Shown here: in pieces, positions 36,019 to 44,042 of the stretch
How positions within the stretch are numbered: the stretch's first letter is position 1
Layout of the letters: each line of letters starts with the position of its first letter
NCBI GenBank assembly: GCA_025355995.1
Contig: JANXYQ010000127.1
Span: forward strand, 1-64,000
Direction of reading: 5' to 3'
From: Spirochaetaceae bacterium
Lineage (GTDB): Bacteria > Spirochaetota > Spirochaetia > Treponematales > Rectinemataceae
DNA length: 64,000 bases
The notes under the pieces: model-generated
What the model was told of the DNA's origin: nothing
The model's input: the letters and a program-made list of their open reading frames with translations, nothing else
Databases searched by the model: none
Program-made: the position numbers and the translations under genes

Positions 36019-36863
36019 AGCCTGCGGTCATCCGTGAGCGCCGCGCCGTCACCGAGCGGGAGCGCGAGGAATACGACCGGTTCGGTCCCTGGACCTACCA
36101 GGTACGGAGCGCGGCGGCGATGCCCCCGCGCTTCGACGCCTATTACGAGGAGCTCGAGGGATCGGTACTGGTGCTCAAGCTGCCGAGGGGGGTCGAGCGA
36201 AGGGACGCCAATCCCGGCGACGACCTGTACGAGGCGATCCTCGCGGTCGGCAGCGCGGGCGTGACTTTCCTGCGGCTTACGCGCGGCGAGGTCCTTCGCT
36301 GGGACGCGTGCTTCGCGGAGGTAGCCGCTGTCAGGCTGTCGCAGGAGCTCCTGAGCGGGGAGCTGCGCATCGATCTGAGCGGGGGCGGGGTGATCTCGGT
36401 GACCTTCAATACGGTTTCCGCGGAGGCCTTCGACGATTTCGCCCTTGCGGTTCGGCGGGGTCGCGTCGCGGCGGCAGGCGCTGCGGATAGCCGCCGCTTC
36501 TCGTCCGTCGAGCTCGGTCCCGAACCGACGGACGAGGACATGCTCTTCGCGAACCTCCTCCGCGGCCTGCGAAGGCGCGAGGCCAGGCTAGGCCTGCTGG
36601 CCTATCAGCCATCCCGCGCTCTGGCGAGCGAGAGGGGAGGAGGAAAGCGGGGACCCCTCAGCCTTGCCGCGCGGCTCCTGCCCTGGCGCCTGGACGGCTG
36701 CCTCCTCGCGGCCACTCCCTCCGAGCTCGTTATCCTCGTGCGAGGGATCGTCGCGAACGGAGCCCGGCTGCGGGCCCTGCGCATCTCCTCGGACGGCCCC
36801 GATCTCGAGCTGCTCTTCGAGGAGGTTCCCTCGGGTGCCCTAGCCGCCCTCCCGGGCCCGTGA
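36015..36863 (+). CDS. Unknown protein coupled to the permease
   Basis: 282 aa from GTG 36015 (GTGA overlap). No TM helix or signal peptide; a beta-rich, PH-like pattern (GVTFLRLTRGEVLRWDA, GELRIDLSGGGVISVTFN) in residues 60-150 could be a membrane-proximal regulatory domain, with a second possible strand set after 215. No family recognised. Third and last gene of the 31713 operon. Confidence 0.55.
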   Translation: MKPAVIRERRAVTEREREEYDRFGPWTYQVRSAAAMPPRFDAYYEELEGSVLVLKLPRGVERRDANPGDDLYEAILAVGSAGVTFLRLTRGEVLRWDACFAEVAAVRLSQELLSGELRIDLSGGGVISVTFNTVSAEAFDDFALAVRRGRVAAAGAADSRRFSSVELGPEPTDEDMLFANLLRGLRRREARLGLLAYQPSRALASERGGGKRGPLSLAARLLPWRLDGCLLAATPSELVILVRGIVANGARLRALRISSDGPDLELLFEEVPSGALAALPGP

Positions 36864-37370
36864 TCACTCCATCGGCACCATGGTGTCGACCATTTCGAGG
36901 ATGGCGTCGTACAGCGTCTTGCTCTTCAGGCTGGGAACCATGAAGGCGAAGAAGAAGGTCCTCTTCTTCACGTCCGAGTTGACGAGGAGTCCGAAGAAAC
37001 CGTCGTGAGCGACGCCCTTACCGTCCTTGTAGGTTCCCTTGCCGTAGGCGAAGTCGAGGCCGTTGTCGGAATGCGTGTCGATGAAGACGAAGTTCTTGAC
37101 GCCGTTCTGGGTAGCGGCCTTCGCGACGTTCTTCTCGCTGAGGTCCTTCGCGGCGTAAACGGTGTCGTATTTGTCCAACATCACCGTGAGCGCCTCCGAG
37201 GCGGAGTACGCGATCCACGTACCGGTATCGATGGTCGCCTGGGTGTCGTCGGGAAGGTAGAGGCCGACCTTGGCGGCGTCGCAGACTTGGCTCGGGTCAT
37301 CGCCGCTTTGGGCAGCGGCAAAAGAGAAAATAGTAAGGGCAAGGGCCATCGTAAGCGCGACTCGTTTCAT
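36864..37370 (-). CDS. Secreted protein of unknown function
   Basis: 168 aa with a Sec signal peptide (residues 1-20, FSFAAA|Q) and GGAGGAAA before the ATG. The mature part has an alpha/beta pattern (VGLYLPDDTQATIDTGTWI, NFVFIDTHSD, KTLYDAILEMVD). No family recognised. It converges with the preceding operon and follows the ABC operon after a 126-bp gap. Confidence 0.6.
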   Translation of the reverse strand: MKRVALTMALALTIFSFAAAQSGDDPSQVCDAAKVGLYLPDDTQATIDTGTWIAYSASEALTVMLDKYDTVYAAKDLSEKNVAKAATQNGVKNFVFIDTHSDNGLDFAYGKGTYKDGKGVAHDGFFGLLVNSDVKKRTFFFAFMVPSLKSKTLYDAILEMVDTMVPME

Positions 37371-37496
37371 GTTTCCTCCAGCCGCTAAGTATTGAGTAAA
37401 AGACTCAGGATTCCTAGGGGAAGCCGATGAATATTCTCGAAAATCCAGGCCGAGCGGGAGAAGCCTTTCACTGAGGACCGGGATGGCCGGATCCGG

Positions 37497-38648
37497 CTAT
37501 TTGTCCTCTTCGGCCGCCGCGATTACCGGTGCGGCCTCGGGCTTGGATACGCCGATCGCCTCGCTCGGGACGAGGAGCCGAAGCCTGGCGCCGATGGCGG
37601 GCAGCGTCAGTTCGGGGTCGTTGAAGCCGTCCATGGAGACCTTGTGCCCTCCGATGGACAGGACGAGGCGCACTATGGAACCGAGCAGCTTGACGTTGAT
37701 CACCTCGCCCTCGAGGACGTTCGAATCCGCGAGCTCTCCTTCCCCGAGGCCGCCGGCGAGCTGCGAGATCGCCTCGGGCCTGATGCTCACGCACAGCTCG
37801 GCGCCCGGCTTGGCGTCGTAGGCAAGGCGCGCGCGGATTACCTGGCCGTCTATCGCGAGGGTTCCGGCGGCGGGGTCGATCGCGACGGCGGGAATGACGT
37901 TGAGCGTGCCGATGAAGGAGGCCACGTAGGGCGTGGCGGGCCGGTTGTAGATATCGAAAGGCGCGCCTATCTGCTCGATGAGGCCGTCCTTCATCACGGC
38001 GACGCGGTCCGAGATGGAGAGGGCCTCTTCCTGGTCGTGGGTTACGTAGATCGTCGTGATGCCGAGCTTGCGCTGGATGTCGCGGATGTCGTCGCGCAGC
38101 TTGACGCGGATCTTCGCGTCGAGGGCCGAGAGGGGCTCGTCGAGGAGGAGGGCGCGGGGCTCTATGGCGATGGCGCGGGCGAGGGCTACCCGTTGCTGTT
38201 GCCCGCCGGAGAGCTGGTGGGGGTAGCGGGAGCCGAATTCGGACATTCGGATGAGGTCGAGCATCTCCTCGACTCGGTCCGCGATTTTCTTCCCCGTCCT
38301 GCTCGCGCTCCCGCGCGCGGTTCCGCCCGCGGGAGCGCGAGCGATCTTGAGGCCGAAGGCGATGTTCCTCCTCACCGTCATGTTGGGGAAGAGGGCGTAG
38401 TTCTGGAAGACCATGCCGAGGTTGCGCCTGCTGGGCCTTACATCGCCCACGTCGGCGCCGTCTATCAGGATCGAGCCGCTAGTCGGCGTCTCGAAGCCGG
38501 CGATCATCCGCAGGGTCGTCGTCTTGCCGCAGCCGGAGCCGCCGAGGAAGGAGACGAACTCGCCCTTCTCGACGCTCAAGGATAGTCCCTTGACCACGGT
38601 ATTGTTGCCGAAGCTCTTCACTATGTCGCGCAGCTCTATGAAGGCCAT
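37497..38648 (-). CDS. ABC importer ATPase (PotA/FbpC type)
   Basis: 383 aa. Walker A GGSGCGKTT near residue 37, signature LSGGQQQR, Walker B ALLLDEPLSALD, H-loop YVTHDQEEAL, then a TOBE domain from ~240 to the end, as in PotA/FbpC/PhnT-type ATPases for polyamines, iron or phosphonates. An extra ~12-residue stretch (PAGGTARGSASRTG) before the helical subdomain coincides with a 15-bp perfect inverted repeat at 38301-38342 and is not usual for the family. Last gene of the importer operon. Confidence 0.92.
   Translation of the reverse strand: MAFIELRDIVKSFGNNTVVKGLSLSVEKGEFVSFLGGSGCGKTTTLRMIAGFETPTSGSILIDGADVGDVRPSRRNLGMVFQNYALFPNMTVRRNIAFGLKIARAPAGGTARGSASRTGKKIADRVEEMLDLIRMSEFGSRYPHQLSGGQQQRVALARAIAIEPRALLLDEPLSALDAKIRVKLRDDIRDIQRKLGITTIYVTHDQEEALSISDRVAVMKDGLIEQIGAPFDIYNRPATPYVASFIGTLNVIPAVAIDPAAGTLAIDGQVIRARLAYDAKPGAELCVSIRPEAISQLAGGLGEGELADSNVLEGEVINVKLLGSIVRLVLSIGGHKVSMDGFNDPELTLPAIGARLRLLVPSEAIGVSKPEAAPVIAAAEEDK
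38301..38342. repeat. 15-bp perfect inverted repeat inside the ATPase gene
   Basis: GCTCGCGCTCCCGCG (38301-38315) and its reverse complement (38328-38342) with a 12-nt loop, within coding sequence. It accounts for the unusual insertion in the ATPase. Confidence 0.75.
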
Positions 38649-38660
38649 GCCGTACTCCTG

Positions 38661-39449
38661 CTAGTGGGCGCCCGTGCCGATGCCGGGGCCCTTTTCTTTG
38701 TCCGTTCTCGTCAACAGCTGTATGAGGCCGATGGATCCCCAGGTGAGGCCGAAGCTCAGGATCGCGAGGGCCGCCGGCTCGTAGGCGCGGTTGCGTCCCA
38801 TCAGCGCCATGTAGGGCCCGAAGGCCGGCCAGGCGAGGAGGACCGCGAGGGTCAGCTCCCCGATGACGATGGCCAGGGTGAGGAAGGTCGCCGAGAGGAG
38901 GGCCGTCCTGAGGTTGGGCAGGACGACGCGGAACATGAGGCTGCCCCAGCCCGCGCCCAGGCTCTGCGCGGCCTCGGAGAGGCCTCGCAGGTCCATCGCG
39001 CGGAGCCCCGAATCCACCGAGCGGTAGATGTAGGGGAAGGAGACGATGACGTAGCCCGCGACGAGGAGGGCCGGGCTCGAGACCAGGGCCAGCGGGGGCC
39101 TCGAGTAGGTCCTGATGAGGCCGAAGGCGAGGATGATGGGCGGTATCGCGAAGGGCAGGAGCGTCAGGAAGTCGAAGAGGGGCTTGGCCTTGGGCAGCTT
39201 GAGCTGGATCCAGATGGCCGTCGGCACGATGAGGACGAGGCCCGCGACGACGGTGAGCAGGGCCATCTCGAGGGAGAAGCCGAAGGTCTTGAGGAAGTCC
39301 GGATCGACGAAGACGTTGCGATAGGCCGCGAAGGAGAGGACGCCCTTCTTGCCCTTGAGCGAGAAGAGGAAGGTCGCCGCGAGGGGGAGGAAGAAGTAGA
39401 CGATGCCGACGGAGAACCAGAGCCAGGAGAGTCCCGTTCGCCTCTTCAT
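38661..39449 (-). CDS. ABC importer permease (second)
   Basis: 262 aa; true start is ATG 39449, where it overlaps the first permease by 4 bp. Six TM helices and the binding-protein-dependent transport signature EAAQSLGAGWGSLMFRVVLPNLR (EAA loop) that docks on the ATPase. PotC/FbpB C-half type. Start context is within the ATGA overlap, so coupling replaces an own ribosome-binding site. Confidence 0.9.
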   Translation of the reverse strand: MKRRTGLSWLWFSVGIVYFFLPLAATFLFSLKGKKGVLSFAAYRNVFVDPDFLKTFGFSLEMALLTVVAGLVLIVPTAIWIQLKLPKAKPLFDFLTLLPFAIPPIILAFGLIRTYSRPPLALVSSPALLVAGYVIVSFPYIYRSVDSGLRAMDLRGLSEAAQSLGAGWGSLMFRVVLPNLRTALLSATFLTLAIVIGELTLAVLLAWPAFGPYMALMGRNRAYEPAALAILSFGLTWGSIGLIQLLTRTDKEKGPGIGTGAH

Positions 39450-40444
39450 TTGACCCACCTCGAGCTCAGGCGTTGGAGGGCGGTGTAGGCGAGGATGGAA
39501 ATCGTCATCACGATCACCATCCCGAAAGCGAGGGCGAAGCCGAGGTTGGCGTCGTGGAGGACGTTCCCGCGGATCTGCGCGCCGATGAGTATGGGCACGA
39601 TGTTGATGAGGCCGCCCGTGAGGGCGTAGGCGGTGGCGTAGGCGCCGAAGGCGTTGCCGAAGAGCAGTATGAAGGCGGCGAGGAGGGAGGGCAGCAGGAC
39701 GGGGATGCCGACCTTCGCCCAGTACTGGAGGCTCGAGGCCCCGAGGCTCTCGGAAGCCTCCCTCCACTCCTTCTTCATTCCGTCGAGGGCCGGCTCGATG
39801 ATGAGGATCATGAGGGGGATCTGGAAATAGGTATAGGTGAGGGTGAGGCCCCAGAAGCTGTAGAGGTTGAAGCCCGTATCGTAGAGCTCGAAGCCGAAGA
39901 GGGTCCGCAGGAGGACGGTCAGGAAGCCCACGCGCCCGAGGGTCGCGATGAAGGCGAAGGCGAGGGGGACGCCCGCGAAGTTGGACGCTACCCCCGAGAA
40001 GGTAGACATGAAGGAGCGCAGGCCCTTGGGCAGGCCCCCGAGCGAGATGGCGTAGGCGATGAGGAAGCCGAGGAGTCCGCCGAAGACGGCGGTGGTCGCG
40101 CTCACCTTTATGGTGACGAGATAGGAGTTGAGGATGCTCGGCCTGAAGAGATGGGCGAAGTTGTCCAAGGTGAAGGCGCCCGCCTCGGTCTGGAAGGATC
40201 CGACGACGATGGAACTGGCCGGCAGGATCATGAAGAGGAAGGCGAAGGCGAGGAAGGGCACTAATCCTGCCCAAGGCAGGATTGGTCCGAGCCAGGCCCA
40301 GGAGACTTTCTTTTTCCGCTGGGCCCCGACGCGCGGCCCCGGGGCGCCGGCGGGGAATTCCCGCCGAGGTTCCGGGGCCGCACCGCCCAAGGACGCCGTA
40401 GCGTCATTGTCGGCGTCCTTGGGCCGCTCTGCGTGAGCGGTCAT
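39446..40444 (-). CDS. ABC importer permease (first)
   Basis: 332 aa with six or more TM helices from residue ~50 and an EAA loop (ASESLGASSLQYWAKVGIPVL). Compared with PotB/FbpB-type permeases it has an extra ~50-residue N-terminal cytoplasmic extension rich in Ala, Gly, Pro and Arg; this extension is encoded by two palindromes (40335-40379 and 40385-40424) and was probably added by them. The hydrophobic core starts at SWAWLGPILPWAGLVPF. Confidence 0.88.
   Translation of the reverse strand: MTAHAERPKDADNDATASLGGAAPEPRREFPAGAPGPRVGAQRKKKVSWAWLGPILPWAGLVPFLAFAFLFMILPASSIVVGSFQTEAGAFTLDNFAHLFRPSILNSYLVTIKVSATTAVFGGLLGFLIAYAISLGGLPKGLRSFMSTFSGVASNFAGVPLAFAFIATLGRVGFLTVLLRTLFGFELYDTGFNLYSFWGLTLTYTYFQIPLMILIIEPALDGMKKEWREASESLGASSLQYWAKVGIPVLLPSLLAAFILLFGNAFGAYATAYALTGGLINIVPILIGAQIRGNVLHDANLGFALAFGMVIVMTISILAYTALQRLSSRWVK
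40335..40379. repeat. Nested palindrome in permease coding region
   Basis: Outer arms GGCCCCGG (40335-40342)/CCGGGGCC (40372-40379); inner GGCGGGGAATTCCCGCC (40349-40365), symmetric except for one base. Encodes part of the low-complexity N-terminal extension. Confidence 0.6.
40385..40424. repeat. 14-bp perfect inverted repeat in permease coding region
   Basis: GCCCAAGGACGCCG (40385-40398) and its reverse complement (40411-40424), 12-nt loop: same stem and loop lengths as the repeat at 38301-38342. Confidence 0.75.
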
Positions 40445-40454
40445 GCGTATATCC

Positions 40455-41549
40455 TTATTTCTTCTGGATGTCCGCGCCGACGATCTTGTCCCAGCCCTCG
40501 GCTATGGCCTTGGAGGCCGCGCCCTGCTGGGCGAGGCTCGGGAAGACCGCCTTGGCGTAGGCTGCGGCGGGGGGAAGCTTGGCCGCGAGGTCGGCGGGGA
40601 TCGCGTTGCGCTTGGCCATGTCGTTGTAGCGGACGGGGTGGCCGTAGCCCTTGAGCCAGAGGAGCTGTCCCTCGTCGGAATAGATGTACTCCATCCAGAG
40701 CTTGGCGGCGTTGGGATGGGGGGCGAAGGCGCTGATAGCTTGGATGTAGACGCCGGCCACCACGCCGGAATCCGGCACTATGACCTGGATGTTGGGATTG
40801 CCGGCCAGCTTGTCGCGGTTGGCGAGGGCGTTGTAGTCCCACTCGATCGTGATGGGGGTCTCTCCGGAGGCGAGGGTGCCGGTGACGGCGATGAGGGGCA
40901 CGAGGTTCCCGGCCTTGTTCATCTTGGCGAAGTACTGGAGGCCGGCGCCGACGTCGTCAGGGCTCTTCGCGCCGTTGGCGAGGGAGGCGGCGATGACGGT
41001 CATGTAGGCCTGGGCCGAGATGCGGGGGTCGCCGGCTAGGGCGAACTTGCCCTTGAACTCGGGCTTGAGGAGGTCGGCCCAGGTCTTGGGGGGATTCTTG
41101 ATGATGTCGGCGTTGACCTCGAAGGCCAGGGCGCCGTAATAGTCGCCGTACCAGTAGCCGTCCTTGTCCTTGACGCTGTCGGGGATGGACGCCCAGGTGG
41201 AGACCTTGTAGGGGGCGAGGAGGCCGGCGGCGACAGCCTCGGGGCCGAACTTGAGGCCGACGTCTATGACGTCGGGAGCCTGGGGACCGGTGTTGCCCTT
41301 ATTGGCCTTTATCGCCTCTATCTCCTCGGCGGAGGAGCCGTCGGGATTGAGCTCGTTGACCTTGATATTGTACTTGGCCGAGAAGGCCGAGATCATCTCG
41401 CCGTAGTTCACCCAATCGTGGGGAAGGGCGATGACCGTGAGCTGCCCCTCTTTCTGGGCGGCGGCTACGAGGGCCTTGGGAGCTGCCTGGCCGAAGGCGC
41501 CGAACGCGACGACGGCGAGGGCGACGACGAGGACGATTGCTCTTTTCAT
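40455..41549 (-). CDS. ABC importer periplasmic binding protein
   Basis: 364 aa with signal peptide (residues 1-20, cleaved near FGAFGQ|A). Class-II-type solute-binding fold, FbpA/PotD/AEP-like: KEGQLTVIALPHDW, APDVIDVG, NPPKTWADLLKPEFKGKFA, WDYNALA, and a C-terminal GVYIQAISAFAPHPNAAKLWMEY. Ligand not predictable; iron, polyamine, thiamine and phosphonate all fit. First gene of a four-gene unit, with AGGAGG upstream. Confidence 0.9.
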   Translation of the reverse strand: MKRAIVLVVALAVVAFGAFGQAAPKALVAAAQKEGQLTVIALPHDWVNYGEMISAFSAKYNIKVNELNPDGSSAEEIEAIKANKGNTGPQAPDVIDVGLKFGPEAVAAGLLAPYKVSTWASIPDSVKDKDGYWYGDYYGALAFEVNADIIKNPPKTWADLLKPEFKGKFALAGDPRISAQAYMTVIAASLANGAKSPDDVGAGLQYFAKMNKAGNLVPLIAVTGTLASGETPITIEWDYNALANRDKLAGNPNIQVIVPDSGVVAGVYIQAISAFAPHPNAAKLWMEYIYSDEGQLLWLKGYGHPVRYNDMAKRNAIPADLAAKLPPAAAYAKAVFPSLAQQGAASKAIAEGWDKIVGADIQKK

Positions 41550-41594
41550 TATGCCTCCTGTGGACGATTCCCCGGGAAGGCCGGGGTTAATCCG

Positions 41595-41600
41595 ATTATA
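41595..41600 (-). promoter_or_regulatory. -10 element before the binding-protein gene
   Basis: Perfect TATAAT on the minus strand (complement of 41595-41600), 45 bp before the ATG; the matching -35 (TTTCTT at 17 bp) is weak. It suggests the importer can be transcribed separately from the hydroxylase genes upstream. Confidence 0.45.
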
Positions 41601-41644
41601 CGTCCGGTGTATTCGGAAAGAAACACGAATCCGTTAAAACCCGG

Positions 41645-44032
41645 TTACAAAGCTCCGAGGATGGCCTTCCTGACGAGGCCCTTCAGCACCTGGACCTTGT
41701 AGCCGTTCCTGGCCAGGGGGAAAGCTTGAGCGCAGGCGATGGCCCCCGCCAGCTCGGCAGTCTCCTCGTCGGCCTCCCTGCCGATGAGGAACTCCTCCAC
41801 GTTGACCGCGCGGAGGGGGACGGGCGCCACAGCGCCAAAGGCCATCCTCGCTTCCTTGATGACGGCACCCTCGAAGCGCAGGGAGGAGGCGACGCTCACT
41901 ATCGGGAAGTCGATGGAATTGCGGATCCTGAATTTCCGGAAGCTCGACCTGGTTCCGGCCCTGGGAGCAGGCACCGAAATGCCGATCACGAGCTCGCCCG
42001 GCCCGAGCACCGTCGCGCTCAGCATCCGGACGGTGAAGAAGTCCTCAGCGGCGATTGTCCTTGCGGTAGTCCGTATCGAGGCGCCGAGGGCGACCAGGGC
42101 AGGCGCCAGGTCCGAGGCGTTTACGGCCACGCAGCTGCAGTCCAGGCAGCGGTGGGCCTCGGTCATGGCGGCTCCGTCCTCGAGCGTCAGGCTGTCCTCC
42201 GCGTCGAGGCAGCGGCTGGACGGCTCCCTTGCCTTCTGGCTCGCCCTGGGCGAGTCCTGGAGGGCGCCCGCGTTGATACCGCGCAAGCTTTCCAGGCCCG
42301 CGGCCCGCGGCGATGGGGCCTCGCCGCCGAGATAGGCGTCGATCGCGAGGGCGGCCCGGCGGCCCGACGCGATGGCCTCGACCACGGTGGCGGGGCCGGT
42401 CACTACGTCCCCTCCCGCGAAGACCCCGGCCGCGCTCGTCCTCGGGCTCTCCTCCTCGGTCTCGATGCCATTCCACCTGGAGAGCTTGATCGGGCCGAGG
42501 GAAGAGTTCCCCAGGCCTAGGAGGTCCTGGTCCTGGCCGATGGCCGAGATGATCCAATCGGCCTCGAAGAGGAAGCCGCTCCCCGCGATTTCTACGGGCC
42601 TCGGCCGTCCCGACGCGTCCGGGGCTCCCAGCTCCATTCCGACGCATTCGAGGCCGACCAGGGCGCCGTCCTTCATCGCGACTTTCTTGGGGGCGACCAG
42701 GAAGCGGAGCTCCACTCCCTCTTTGATCGCGTCCTCTATTTCCTCTTCCTCCGCGGGCATCTCGGCCCTGGTACGCCGATAGAGGAGGACCGCTTTCTCG
42801 GCGCCGCAGCGCAGCGCGGTCCTGGCGGCGTCGATCGCGGTGTTGCCCCCCCCTACGACGGCGACGGTGCCGCTCAAGACCGGCGGGCCGTTCCATTTGA
42901 CGCCCTCGAGGAAGCCGATGCCGGGAACGACCCTGGGATGGGCCTCGTTCTCGAGTCCCATGCCCTTCGCGGCCCAGGAGCCCAGAGCCAGGAAGATCGC
43001 GGCGTAGCCCTCGGCCTTGAGGGAGTCCAGCGTGAAGTCCTTCCCGAGCCTCCTCCCCGTCTTTGCCTCGACGCCGCCCGAGAGGAGGAAGTCGAGCTCC
43101 TTGTCGAGGACGCCCTGGGAGAGCCGAAAATCGGGGATGCCGTAGCGGAGCATGCCGCCGAGCTTGGGCTGCTTGTCGTAGATCGCGACGGCGTAGCCCG
43201 ATCGGCGCAGGTAGTAGGCGCAGCTGAGGCCCGCGGGCCCGCCGCCGACCACCGCGACTCGCTCGTCCCTTTCCTTCGCGGGCCGCGCGGCGAGCGCCTT
43301 CGCGTGCTCGAGGATGTAGTCCCCGACGCGGCGCTCCACCGCCCTCACCGAGACCGCGCTGTCCCGCTCGTCCCGGTTGCAGCCCTGCTCGCAGAAGTGC
43401 GGGCAGACGCGGCCGGTGACCGCGGGCATCGGGTTATTCTGGAGGATGATGCCCGCCGCCTCGGCGATCTCGCCGGCCCGGATCCTCTCCATGTAGCGCG
43501 GGATGTCGATGTCGTCGGGGCAGCCCTGGGAGCAGCCCGGCGTACCGACGCGCATCGACCCGAAGATCGAATGGAAGCGGTTCTCGCCCGTCAAGGCGTT
43601 GCACTTGTCCCCGCCCTTGCGCAGGCAATGGAAGGCATTGTCCGGATTGCGGTAATACCAGCAGCGGGGTTCCTGGCAGATGTTGCCGCCGACGGTTCCC
43701 ATGTTCCGCAGCTGCGGCGAAGCCACCGCCCGCGCCGCCTCGGCGAGGAGGGGATACTTCTCGCGGATCATCGGGCTGCCGGCGATGCCCGAGAGGGTGG
43801 CGAGGGCGCCTATCGACGCCCCCTCCTCGTCCTCTCGGATATAGTCCAGGCCCTCGATGCCCTTGAGGTCGACCAGCAGCTCGGCGTAGGCCGGGTGCAC
43901 GGCGTCCTTGAGTATCCCGAGGAGGTCGGTGCCGCCGGCGATGACCGCCGCCCTCTTCCCGTAGGAGCCGGCCAGAGCCGCCGCCTCGTCTAGCGTTTTC
44001 GCCGCGACGTGATCGAATTCGCGTATGCCCAT
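41645..44032 (-). CDS. Split CoxM FAD subunit with inserted NAD(P)H oxidoreductase
   Basis: 795 aa, far larger than the ~290 aa of an ordinary molybdenum hydroxylase FAD subunit. Residues 1-~160 are CoxM-like (AVIAGGTDLLG, GTVGGNICQEPRCWYYR, ENRFHSIFG). Then comes a GltD/DPD-like module: ferredoxin-type cysteines (GCSQGCPDDI, CPHFCEQGCN), FAD site VAVVGGGPAGLS, NAD(P) site VAVVGGGNTAIDAA, and GVFAGGDVVTGPATV near 560. CoxM resumes at CVAVNASDLAPALVALGA to the end. The module therefore sits in the loop between HSIFG and CVAV, and should feed electrons from or to NAD(P)H. Confidence 0.85.
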   Translation of the reverse strand: MGIREFDHVAAKTLDEAAALAGSYGKRAAVIAGGTDLLGILKDAVHPAYAELLVDLKGIEGLDYIREDEEGASIGALATLSGIAGSPMIREKYPLLAEAARAVASPQLRNMGTVGGNICQEPRCWYYRNPDNAFHCLRKGGDKCNALTGENRFHSIFGSMRVGTPGCSQGCPDDIDIPRYMERIRAGEIAEAAGIILQNNPMPAVTGRVCPHFCEQGCNRDERDSAVSVRAVERRVGDYILEHAKALAARPAKERDERVAVVGGGPAGLSCAYYLRRSGYAVAIYDKQPKLGGMLRYGIPDFRLSQGVLDKELDFLLSGGVEAKTGRRLGKDFTLDSLKAEGYAAIFLALGSWAAKGMGLENEAHPRVVPGIGFLEGVKWNGPPVLSGTVAVVGGGNTAIDAARTALRCGAEKAVLLYRRTRAEMPAEEEEIEDAIKEGVELRFLVAPKKVAMKDGALVGLECVGMELGAPDASGRPRPVEIAGSGFLFEADWIISAIGQDQDLLGLGNSSLGPIKLSRWNGIETEEESPRTSAAGVFAGGDVVTGPATVVEAIASGRRAALAIDAYLGGEAPSPRAAGLESLRGINAGALQDSPRASQKAREPSSRCLDAEDSLTLEDGAAMTEAHRCLDCSCVAVNASDLAPALVALGASIRTTARTIAAEDFFTVRMLSATVLGPGELVIGISVPAPRAGTRSSFRKFRIRNSIDFPIVSVASSLRFEGAVIKEARMAFGAVAPVPLRAVNVEEFLIGREADEETAELAGAIACAQAFPLARNGYKVQVLKGLVRKAILGAL

Positions 44033-44042
44033 GGCGCCGCCC

